A stretch of 64,000 nucleotides of DNA. Source: HGM12587 sp964602445. GTDB taxonomy: Bacteria > Bacillota > Clostridia > Lachnospirales > Lachnospiraceae. The notes below the pieces were generated by a model that saw nothing but the letters and a program-made list of their open reading frames with translations, did no database searches and was not told the origin of the DNA. The translations under genes were made by a program, and so were the position numbers. This document shows positions 1 to 6,820 of the stretch, one piece after another; within the stretch, counting starts at the first letter, position 1, and every line of letters begins with the position of its first letter. The DNA is taken from NCBI GenBank assembly GCA_964602445.1, contig CAZRQV010000006.1:9314-73313 (forward strand). Direction: 5' to 3'.

Positions 1-150
1 CGTCTGGTATATCCGTATGTGGATAAAGAACCAAATATGGTGCTGATCGAAGGATTAAAAGGAGGAAATTCCAGAATTACGGTGGAACCGCCATTGATTG
101 TTTATGAAAGACCGGGAGTCTATACGGAAGAATTAAGAAAAATGTATTAA
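1..150 (+). CDS. tRNA1(Val) (adenine37-N6)-methyltransferase family, C-terminal fragment
   Basis: The window opens inside this gene; the last 49 codons are visible, ending in TAA. The readable tail has the motif KGG followed after several residues by EPPLIVY and then YTEEL. This matches the C-terminus of the YfiC/TrmN6 methyltransferase family, which modifies A37 of tRNA-Val and is commonly the gene directly upstream of rsmI in Clostridia. Only 30 bp separate its stop from the rsmI start, so the two are probably co-transcribed. The SAM-binding part lies outside the window, so the family call rests on the tail and the neighbour. Confidence 0.7.
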   Translation, partial: RLVYPYVDKEPNMVLIEGLKGGNSRITVEPPLIVYERPGVYTEELRKMY

Positions 151-180
151 TATTTGCCGGAAAGCAGAAAAGGAGAAAGG

Positions 181-1020
181 ATGCAGGGAAAATTATATTT
201 ATGTGCTACACCTATTGGAAATCTGGAAGATATTACATTTCGTGTACTGCGTACATTAAAAGAAGTGGATCTGATCGCTGCGGAGGATACCAGAAACAGC
301 ATAAAACTGTTAAATCATTTTGATATTCATACGCCGATGACCAGTTATCATGAATATAACAAGATTGAAAAAGCGGAAATTTTGATCCGGAAAATGCAGG
401 AAGGAACCAATATTGCACTGATCACAGATGCAGGAACCCCTGGAATTTCAGATCCGGGAGAAGATCTGGTGCGGATGTGCTACGAAGCCGGCATTGAAGT
501 AACTTCTTTACCGGGACCGGCTGCCTGTGTCACGGCGCTGACCTTATCCGGTCTGGCTACCAGAAGATTTGCGTTTGAAGCCTTTCTTCCATCGGATAAA
601 AAAGAACGGCAGAGTGTTTTGTCGGAGCTTGTAAATGAAACAAGAACCATTATTCTGTATGAAGCACCTCATAGACTTTTAAAGACGTTAAAAGAGCTTT
701 TGGATACGTTAGGCAATCGTAAGATGACTCTTTGCAGGGAGCTGACGAAAAAACATGAAACAGCATTTGCTTCTACCATTGAAGATATTTTGAAATTTTA
801 TGAAACACAGGAACCAAAAGGGGAATGTGTGCTGGTCATTGAAGGGAAGAGCAGACAGGAGCTTTTAGAAGAAGCTCGTGCCCAGTTTGAAGAAATGACC
901 ATAGAAGAACATATGGAGCGTTATCTTGCCCAGGGAATGGATAAAAAAGAAGCCATGAAGGCAGTTGCCAAAGATCGGGGCGTTTCCAAGAGAGACATTT
1001 ATCAAGCATTATTATCATAA
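181..1020 (+). CDS. rsmI: 16S rRNA (cytidine1402-2'-O)-methyltransferase RsmI
   Basis: Transfers a methyl group from SAM to the ribose of C1402 in the 30S decoding centre. The 279-residue protein begins GKLYLCATPIGNLEDITFR and has AEDTRNS and DAGTPGISDPG, the signatures of the tetrapyrrole-methylase fold of RsmI, followed by LPGPAACVTAL. I place the start at the ATG at 181: it has AAAGGAGAAAGG just upstream. The in-frame TTG at 154 has no ribosome binding site and would put the Shine-Dalgarno inside the coding region. It follows the trmN6-like gene closely and is followed by a strong terminator. Length and motifs are normal for the family. Confidence 0.96.
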   Translation: MQGKLYLCATPIGNLEDITFRVLRTLKEVDLIAAEDTRNSIKLLNHFDIHTPMTSYHEYNKIEKAEILIRKMQEGTNIALITDAGTPGISDPGEDLVRMCYEAGIEVTSLPGPAACVTALTLSGLATRRFAFEAFLPSDKKERQSVLSELVNETRTIILYEAPHRLLKTLKELLDTLGNRKMTLCRELTKKHETAFASTIEDILKFYETQEPKGECVLVIEGKSRQELLEEARAQFEEMTIEEHMERYLAQGMDKKEAMKAVAKDRGVSKRDIYQALLS

Positions 1021-1032
1021 TAAAAGATACTA

Positions 1033-1072
1033 AAAAGAAGAAATCCGCTGACAGCTGATTTCTTCTTTTTTT
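1033..1072 (+). terminator. Intrinsic terminator after rsmI
   Basis: GAAGAAATC and GATTTCTTC form a stem separated by an 11-nt loop, followed directly by a run of T. It lies 12 bp after the rsmI stop and closes the trmN6-rsmI unit. Confidence 0.9.
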
Positions 1073-1080
1073 GACTAAAT

Positions 1081-1381
1081 TTTTACAAGCACCATCCCTT
1101 GCCCCTATTTGTGCTCCGCAGGGTGTCGTCGGTTCCAACTAATCCAAGGACTTCTAATCACTCGCAGGAGAGCCAGTTTCGGGAAGAAGTACTTGGATGG
1201 ATTTTCCGCCTCCTTTGGCCAAATGTATCGCAAAACAGGGGACAGGAGCTGGTTGTAATTAGCTGAGGAGGAAGGAACCTGCCGGGCGTGACAGTATTCA
1301 TCATACAGCGTAAATTTTAAAATACTGATTGCAAAAAATATCATTTTTTGAAAGAAAGGAAACCGCTGCCGCAGGTTTGCT
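1081..1381. other. Gene-free stretch between rsmI and spmA
   Basis: I see no gene supported by a ribosome binding site. The first ~270 bp are noticeably richer in GC than the flanking intergenic DNA and do not look like ordinary AT-rich spacer. An open frame on the minus strand (1105-1344) has no start signal and an unnatural composition. It could be a worn interspersed repeat or a decayed insertion. At 1360-1380, AAACC-GC/GC-GGTTT could form a weak hairpin that might end minus-strand transcription from spmA. Confidence 0.4.
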
Positions 1382-2026
1382 TTAGTTGTGCGGTTTATGC
1401 CGTAATGTCATGAGTTTGCAGAAGATTACCGCGACCAATGTATTTAAGGATGTTGCCAGAATAGCAGGCCCGATGACAGCGGCCGGATGAGCACTGCCGT
1501 ATTGCTGTCGGTAAGCAATGATATTCATCGGGATCAGCTGCAGGGATGAAATATTGATGATTAAGAAGGTACACATTTCGTCGCTGGCAATGTCGGACCA
1601 TTGTTTTTCTTGATATATTCCCTTGGTTTCTGCTTTTTCGGAATGTGCCTTACGTCTTTCTGCTTCCAGTTCTGCAAGACTTTCCATTGCTTTAAGACCG
1701 GCAGGAGTGGCACCCCAGTTGAGACCCAGAAAATTGGCAATAAAATTTAAGGAAATATGTTCTGCTGCAGGATGGTCTTTGGGCAGATTTGGAAAGAGAA
1801 AGGCGATGAAAGGTCGGAGCAATTTTGCAGCAGAAGTGATGATGCCGGCATTTTTTGCAATTTCCATTAACCCAGTCCATAAGGTCAGTACGCCGGCAGT
1901 GGTAATGCAAAGAGAAATGGCTTCCCCTGCTGCAGACAAAGCTGCATTGTTGATTTCTGTCATATGTCCTGTCAGTGCACCCCAGAGAATTCCAAGCAAA
2001 AGCATACCAGCCCATAAATAATCCAT
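1382..2026 (-). CDS. spmA: Spore maturation protein A
   Basis: Membrane protein of the nucleoside-recognition (Gate) family, needed with SpmB for proper dehydration of the spore core. The 214-residue protein has hydrophobic segments at about 3-22 and 35-55, the block FIANFLGLNWGATPAGLKAM typical of SpmA, and C-terminal membrane segments around 165-205. The start is taken at the ATG at 2026: GGGAGG ends 4 nt upstream, whereas the upstream in-frame TTG overlaps that ribosome binding site. The odd point is orientation. spmA and spmB usually form one operon; here spmA runs leftward and spmB rightward from a shared ~200-bp gap. Confidence 0.93.
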   Translation of the reverse strand: MDYLWAGMLLLGILWGALTGHMTEINNAALSAAGEAISLCITTAGVLTLWTGLMEIAKNAGIITSAAKLLRPFIAFLFPNLPKDHPAAEHISLNFIANFLGLNWGATPAGLKAMESLAELEAERRKAHSEKAETKGIYQEKQWSDIASDEMCTFLIINISSLQLIPMNIIAYRQQYGSAHPAAVIGPAILATSLNTLVAVIFCKLMTLRHKPHN

Positions 2027-2228
2027 GAAACCTCCCAAAACATCGTAGGAATCATTTTATCTTATGCGTCAAAGGCGGATTCTAATACAAAAAGAAGGAT
2101 TTTTCTAAAACAGGAAAATATGGGATCAAAGATTAAAATTTAGAATCAAAAAGATCAGGGAACAGCGATGTGGGTTCGGGTATTTCTTACTAGAAACTGC
2201 ATATATTTAAAAAAAGCCCGGAGGCTTC
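2027..2228. promoter_or_regulatory. Divergent intergenic region between spmA and spmB
   Basis: This 202-bp gap must hold the promoters of both divergent genes. I cannot pick a sigma-A promoter with confidence on either strand. The motifs of forespore or mother-cell sigma factors expected for spm genes are too degenerate to call by eye. A CCCGGAGGC ribosome binding site sits 4-5 bp ahead of the spmB ATG at 2229. Confidence 0.4.
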
Positions 2229-2753
2229 ATGACCTTTTTGTCTTATCTTTCTGAATTTATGGTGCCTGTATTGATCTTTTATATCGTATCCATGGGAATC
2301 TGCGCCAAAAGAAATGTCTGTGAGGATTTTACGAAAGGGGCGAAGGAAGGATTGTGTCTGGCCGTAAAATTGATGCCTACCATGATCGCTATGCTGGCAG
2401 CCGTCAATATTCTTCGTGCCTCCGGTTTTCTGGAATTTGCAGCAGAGCTTTTGACACCTTTGGCACAACGGCTGCATTTTCCGGCACCGCTGCTTCCGCT
2501 TTCCATCATAAAAGCATTTTCCGGTTCCGGTGCAACCGGACTGCTGCTGGATCTGTTTAAGCAATATGGAACAGATTCGGAGATAGGAAAGATTGGTTCC
2601 GTGATGCTTTCCAGTACAGAAACCATCTTTTATACCATGTCGCTGTATTTTGTGACTGTTGGGATCAAAAAGACCCGATATACGCTGCCCGGCTGCCTTT
2701 TGGCAACAATCACGGGAATCTTTGCCAGTGTATGGGCGGCTCAATTTTTCTGA
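2229..2753 (+). CDS. spmB: Spore maturation protein B
   Basis: Partner of SpmA in the nucleoside-recognition/Gate membrane family. The 174-residue protein has four or five hydrophobic segments and the SpmB-typical stretches AVNILRASGFLE, AFSGSGATGLL, and STETIFYTMSLYF followed by VGIKKTRYTLPGCLLA. Length is normal. The start has GGAGG at 2219-2224. It lies opposite spmA instead of directly behind it. Its presence with spmA supports an endospore-forming host. Confidence 0.93.
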   Translation: MTFLSYLSEFMVPVLIFYIVSMGICAKRNVCEDFTKGAKEGLCLAVKLMPTMIAMLAAVNILRASGFLEFAAELLTPLAQRLHFPAPLLPLSIIKAFSGSGATGLLLDLFKQYGTDSEIGKIGSVMLSSTETIFYTMSLYFVTVGIKKTRYTLPGCLLATITGIFASVWAAQFF

Positions 2754-2913
2754 TCGGAAAGAAGTTGATTTTATAAAAAAAGGATTGAAAAATAAAAACG
2801 CATGATGTAATATAAAGACAACGACAAGTAGTAATCGAAACTACATAGAATAAATCAAGGAAATGTATTCCCAAAATCATAGGGAACAGGAAACGTTCAG
2901 AAAAAGGAGGAAT

Positions 2914-3588
2914 ATGATGAATGTAAGAATAAAAGATCCCGGAAGTGCAGTGACTCACTTTATTGGTATGATGATGGCGGTTTTTGCATCGACACCGCTG
3001 TTGATCAAGGCGGCGAGACAGCCGGATAAAATTCATATGTTTGCCCTTGGCATCTTTATTGTCAGTATGATTCTTCTTTATGCAGCAAGTACGTTATATC
3101 ATACATTGGATCTGTCACCGAAGTTGAATAAGGTTTTAAAAAAGATTGATCATATGATGATCTTTGTATTGATCGCAGGTACGTATACTCCGATCTGTAC
3201 CATTGTTTTATCTCCGGAAATCGGAAGAAAGCTGTTAGTTCTCGTATGGGGAATTGCGTTGGTTGGAATTATTGTAAAAATGTGCTGGGTGACTTGTCCG
3301 AAATGGTTTTCGTCTATTTTATATATCGGTATGGGCTGGACATGCGTTCTGGCATTTACCCAGATTATCAATAATCTTTCCGCAGCTGCATTTGGCTGGC
3401 TTTTGGCAGGCGGGGTCATTTATACGATCGGTGGAATCATCTACGCCTTAAAACTTCCGATCTTTAATGCAAAACACCGATATTTTGGATCTCATGAAAT
3501 CTTTCATTTATTTGTTATGGGAGGAAGTATTTGTCATTTTATTGTCATGTATGTATTTGTAGCAGGAATGCCGCTGATGTTTCACTAA
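2914..3588 (+). CDS. Hemolysin III / TrhA family membrane protein (PAQR fold)
   Basis: Seven-transmembrane protein of the hemolysin III family, related to the eukaryotic PAQR receptors. Bacterial members affect membrane fluidity homeostasis; haemolytic activity is doubtful for most. Conserved zinc-ligand features are visible: SxxYHT in AASTLYHTLD near the start of the second helix, DHMMIFVLIAGTYTP, and a late HEIFHLFVMGG with two histidines. AAAGGAGG at 2903-2910 serves either ATG 2914 or ATG 2917. The spacing favours the second, but I give the longer form of 224 residues. It is a single gene with its own terminator. Confidence 0.9.
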   Translation: MMNVRIKDPGSAVTHFIGMMMAVFASTPLLIKAARQPDKIHMFALGIFIVSMILLYAASTLYHTLDLSPKLNKVLKKIDHMMIFVLIAGTYTPICTIVLSPEIGRKLLVLVWGIALVGIIVKMCWVTCPKWFSSILYIGMGWTCVLAFTQIINNLSAAAFGWLLAGGVIYTIGGIIYALKLPIFNAKHRYFGSHEIFHLFVMGGSICHFIVMYVFVAGMPLMFH

Positions 3589-3593
3589 ACGGT

Positions 3594-3640
3594 AAAAGAA
3601 AAAGCACCCAAAAGGGTGCTTCTTCTTTTTGTCTTTTTTT
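3594..3640 (+). terminator. Intrinsic terminator after the hemolysin III gene
   Basis: AGCACCC AAAA GGGTGCT stem, extended by an A-rich left flank pairing with T-rich right flank, followed by T-rich sequence ending in TTTTTTT. Confidence 0.93.
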
Positions 3641-4027
3641 AGGAGAGATTAGGATTCTATAGTCAAGCGACTTATATCGCCTATGATACGAGGGAGTGGA
3701 GGGCATTTCACCCTCCAAGTGTTATGAATGAAATACTGATATGTATTTGCTACGGTTATAATATAACAAGGATTTGTGTCAAAAATATGTCGGGTCTCTA
3801 AAGTAATTCTAAAAAAAATTAAGAATTTATTTAGATTTCCGGTACATTTCTGAAAATGTGCCAATCACTTTAAAAATGCAGAGAAGGCACTTTTTGAAAA
3901 ATCAGGAGAACTTTGCCGTTTCTTAAATAGGAAAAGCGTTCTGACTTTATGGAAAATATTGGTCAAATGGAAAGAGGACTTCCATTTGAAGATTAATGTA
4001 GGAAAAAATCTTTCTATAAGAAAAGAA
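3641..4027. other. Structured gene-free region upstream of the zinc ATPase
   Basis: No protein gene supported. Several inverted repeats stand out: GGAGGG/CCCTCC at about 3697-3716, GGTACATTT/AAATGTGCC near 3840-3862, and TCAAATGGAA/TTCCATTTGA at 3963-3989 (perfect 10-bp arms, 7-nt loop). On the minus strand, TTGACA near 3782 is followed at about 16 bp by TATAAC, a plausible promoter reading leftward into the GGAGGG hairpin. It could encode a small RNA or be the residue of a lost gene. Confidence 0.4.
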
Positions 4028-4104
4028 TTGACATTTAGAGAAAGCTGTGCTTATATAAACGTATGAACGATTAGTCATATGTTCAAATGTCGAATTAAGG
4101 AGGA
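4028..4104 (+). promoter_or_regulatory. Promoter and SmtB/CadC-type operator of the zinc ATPase
   Basis: TTGACA (4028-4033) and TTATAT (4051-4056) are spaced by 17 bp. Just downstream, TATGAAC (4062-4068) and GTTCAAA (4081-4087) form an inverted repeat around a 12-bp centre that ends in CATAT. This layout closely resembles the imperfect 12-2-12 operators bound by ArsR/SmtB-family zinc sensors. It overlaps the transcription start, so the ArsR protein encoded downstream should repress here until zinc binds. A ribosome binding site, AAGGAGGA, follows at 4097-4104. Confidence 0.75.
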
Positions 4105-4110
4105 CTCTCC

Positions 4111-6213
4111 ATGAGCACCAAAATATATTTATTAGAGAATCTGGGATGTGCCCACTGTGCGGCAAAGATGGAAGAAAAGATCGGAGAACTTTCCGGTGTT
4201 ACAGAAGTTACATTGACGTTTGCAACAAAGCAGCTGCGGGTGACTGCAGAGGATCCGGATGCATATTTAGAAGAAATCCGTAAGATCTGCAGTTCGATCG
4301 AATCACAGGTAAAAGTAATTCCAAGAGAATTTCATGTGAAAGAAACAAAAAAAGAGGAAGTATCTGCAGAAAAGAAAAAAGATCTGGGAGATCTTCCGGT
4401 CATTTTAATCGGAGCAGTATTATTTATTGCAGGAAATCTTCTGAATCATGCAGGAATGGATCGACCGGGACTGGTGGTATTTGTTGTGGCATATCTGATC
4501 CTTGGCGGTGAGATTTTGTTAGAAGCAGCAAAAAATATTTCTCATGGACAGATTTTTGATGAGAATTTTTTAATGTGTGTGGCAACCATCGGAGCATTTG
4601 CCATTGCAGAATATCCGGAAGCGGTAGGTGTTATGCTGTTTTATCGGATCGGAGAATATTTTGAAGAAAAAGCAGTAGAGAACAGCCGCAGTCAGATCAT
4701 GGATGCGGTAGATCTGAGACCGGAAACCGTTCATTTGATGATGGGATCAGAGGCAGTGGAAATTCCGGCGGAAGAAGCAAATGTAGGAGATCTTCTTTTG
4801 ATTCGTCCGGGAGATCGTATTCCTTTGGATGGAGTAGTTGTTTCCGGAGAGAGTCGTATCGATACATCACCGATCACAGGAGAACCGGTACAGACCGCAG
4901 TAAAGAACGGCAGCAGTCTGATTTCCGGATGTGTGAATGGTTCCGGCCAGCTGATGATGCGTGTGGAAAAACCGCTGTCAGAATCTATGGTTACAAGAAT
5001 TCTGGATTCCGTGGAAAATGCAGCAGCCAATAAACCGAAATTGGATCGTTTTATTACCAGATTTGCAAGGATCTATACACCGATCGTAATCCTGCTTGCA
5101 GCTGCAACAGCAGTCATTCCTTCGCTGGTAACAGGGGAATGGAATTATTGGGTGTATACTGCATTAACATTCCTCGTAATGAGCTGTCCATGTGCGTTGG
5201 TCTTAAGTGTTCCGCTGGCTTTTTTCTCCGGAATTGGTGCAGGATCGAAAAAAGGAATTTTATTTAAGGGCGGTGCATCGATTGAATTTTTAAGTAAGAT
5301 TGGTGCCGTGATCATGGATAAAACAGGAACTGTGACAGAAGGTAATTTTAAAGTACAAAAAATCGTGCCGGCTTGGAAATATTCTGAAAAAGACCTTCTT
5401 CGAATCTGTGCAGGCTGTGAACAGCGTTCTACCCATCCAATTGCGGAAAGCATTGTTAAAGAAGCAGAAGCATCCGGTCTGAATCTGGATCGTCCGGTTA
5501 TGTTAAAAGAAATTGCCGGTCATGGAGTCAGTGCATTTTTACCGGAAGGAAGAGTGTACTGCGGCAATAAAAAGCTTTTAGAAGAAAATGGAATCAGGGT
5601 TACTGCAGAGGGCAGTGAAATTACAGGATCTGTGGTATACGTAGGAATCGACGGAAGATTTGCCGGATATTTTGTAATCTCTGATACGATCAAAGAAGAT
5701 GCAGAATCGGCGATCCATACACTGAAAAAGATGAATCTTGGAACTGTAATGCTGACAGGAGATGAAAAAGTCAGTGCAGAAACAGTGGCAAAAAAAGTCG
5801 GGATTGATCGGGTGTATGCAAAACTTCTTCCGCAGGAAAAACTGGAAATTTTACAGAAACTTCGGAAAGAGTACGGATCTGTGATGTTTGTGGGTGACGG
5901 CATCAACGATGCACCGGTACTGGCAGGCGCAGATGTAGGAGCTGCTATGGGAAGCGGAGCAGATGCGGCGATTGAAGCGGCAGATGCGGTATTTATGACT
6001 TCCAGCGTGGAATCTATTCCGGAAGCAGTAAAGATTGCAAAAGAAACCAACCGGATTGCAGTACAGAATGTAGTATTTGCATTGGCAGTGAAGATTGCGG
6101 TTATGATCCTTGGATTGCTGGGACATGCGAATATGTGGATGGCTGTTTTTGCGGATACCGGAGTGGCAATGATCTGCGTGATGAACTCTATCCGCATCTT
6201 ATACAAAAAATAA
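4111..6213 (+). CDS. Zn2+/Cd2+/Pb2+-exporting P1B-type ATPase (ZntA/CadA family)
   Basis: ATP-driven efflux of soft divalent metals across the cytoplasmic membrane. Domains in order: an N-terminal heavy-metal-associated domain with GCAHC at residues 12-16; an actuator domain with TGEP near 256-259; the membrane metal site CPC at 359-361; the phosphorylation motif DKTGT with D403; the P1B-specific HP pair near 442-443; and the hinge GDGINDAP. A lysine in VFALAVKIAVMI and an aspartate in FADTGVA mark the last two helices and fit the P1B-2 (Zn/Cd/Pb) subgroup rather than the copper group. The 700-residue length is normal. The operator at its promoter and the zinc-type ArsR gene downstream agree with zinc or cadmium as substrate. 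Confidence 0.95.
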   Translation: MSTKIYLLENLGCAHCAAKMEEKIGELSGVTEVTLTFATKQLRVTAEDPDAYLEEIRKICSSIESQVKVIPREFHVKETKKEEVSAEKKKDLGDLPVILIGAVLFIAGNLLNHAGMDRPGLVVFVVAYLILGGEILLEAAKNISHGQIFDENFLMCVATIGAFAIAEYPEAVGVMLFYRIGEYFEEKAVENSRSQIMDAVDLRPETVHLMMGSEAVEIPAEEANVGDLLLIRPGDRIPLDGVVVSGESRIDTSPITGEPVQTAVKNGSSLISGCVNGSGQLMMRVEKPLSESMVTRILDSVENAAANKPKLDRFITRFARIYTPIVILLAAATAVIPSLVTGEWNYWVYTALTFLVMSCPCALVLSVPLAFFSGIGAGSKKGILFKGGASIEFLSKIGAVIMDKTGTVTEGNFKVQKIVPAWKYSEKDLLRICAGCEQRSTHPIAESIVKEAEASGLNLDRPVMLKEIAGHGVSAFLPEGRVYCGNKKLLEENGIRVTAEGSEITGSVVYVGIDGRFAGYFVISDTIKEDAESAIHTLKKMNLGTVMLTGDEKVSAETVAKKVGIDRVYAKLLPQEKLEILQKLRKEYGSVMFVGDGINDAPVLAGADVGAAMGSGADAAIEAADAVFMTSSVESIPEAVKIAKETNRIAVQNVVFALAVKIAVMILGLLGHANMWMAVFADTGVAMICVMNSIRILYKK

Positions 6214-6468
6214 AATGCTCTTTCATTTGCAATAAAAATGATGCTTACAGATGTTTTATTCAAAGTTATAATTTGAATTTTGTTTAAGTAGCAGATGGCG
6301 GTGTCAGCTAAATTTACGTTACAACTTGCAGCGTCAGGTTTTGTTTGATTATAGAAAGCATCAATAGAATAAGAATACGCTGATTCAGCGGGGAGACATC
6401 ATGTTTCCTCGCTTGCATATTTTAGGGGAATCACTTAGAATAAAGCCATATGAGAAGGGGTGAAACAG

Positions 6469-6774
6469 ATGAGTAACGAGAAGAAAAACGGTCATGAGAT
6501 TGAAACTTTATATAAATTAGCAGAATTATTTAAGATTTTCGGGGATTCTACCAGAATTCGTATTTTGGATGTGCTGACCGGACAGGAATTGTGTGTGCAG
6601 GAAATCGCAGAGGAGTTGTCTATGACCCAGAGTGCCATTTCTCATCAGCTTAGAATCTTAAAGCAGGCAGATTTGGTACGATCCAGAAGAGATGGAAAAG
6701 CTGTTTTTTATTCGCTGGCAGATGATCATGTAGCAACGATCATGAATCAGGGAATGGAACACGTATGCGAATAG
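6469..6774 (+). CDS. ArsR/SmtB-family zinc-responsive repressor
   Basis: Winged-helix repressor of 101 residues. Helix alpha-3 carries ELCVQE (40-45), keeping one cysteine of the ELCVC(D/G) site. The recognition helix is MTQSAISHQLRILKQADLV. The C-terminal helix has D85-x-H87, ten residues, then H98-xx-E101, exactly the alpha-5 Zn(II) site pattern of SmtB/CzrA. That makes zinc the expected inducer. I start at ATG 6469 because AGAAGGGG lies 8 bp upstream; the in-frame GTG at 6460 sits on that ribosome binding site. It lies 255 bp behind the ATPase gene in the same direction, and the likely operator is at 4062-4087. Confidence 0.93.
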   Translation: MSNEKKNGHEIETLYKLAELFKIFGDSTRIRILDVLTGQELCVQEIAEELSMTQSAISHQLRILKQADLVRSRRDGKAVFYSLADDHVATIMNQGMEHVCE

Positions 6775-6820
6775 ATGCGAAATGCATTTAGGAGATAAAA
6801 TAGAATCAAAGGGGGATTAT

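Noticed and set aside
1105..1344. 79-codon minus-strand open frame after rsmI
   Set aside because: No ribosome binding site, no recognisable domain, odd composition; described as a possible repeat instead.
3649..3864. 71-codon minus-strand open frame between the hemolysin III gene and the zinc ATPase
   Set aside because: No proper start signal; a GGAGGG ahead of an ATG in another frame is part of a hairpin.
6782..6820. Upstream ATG of the CWB2 glycosidase
   Set aside because: The ATG at 6821 has a better ribosome binding site and puts the signal peptide at the N-terminus.
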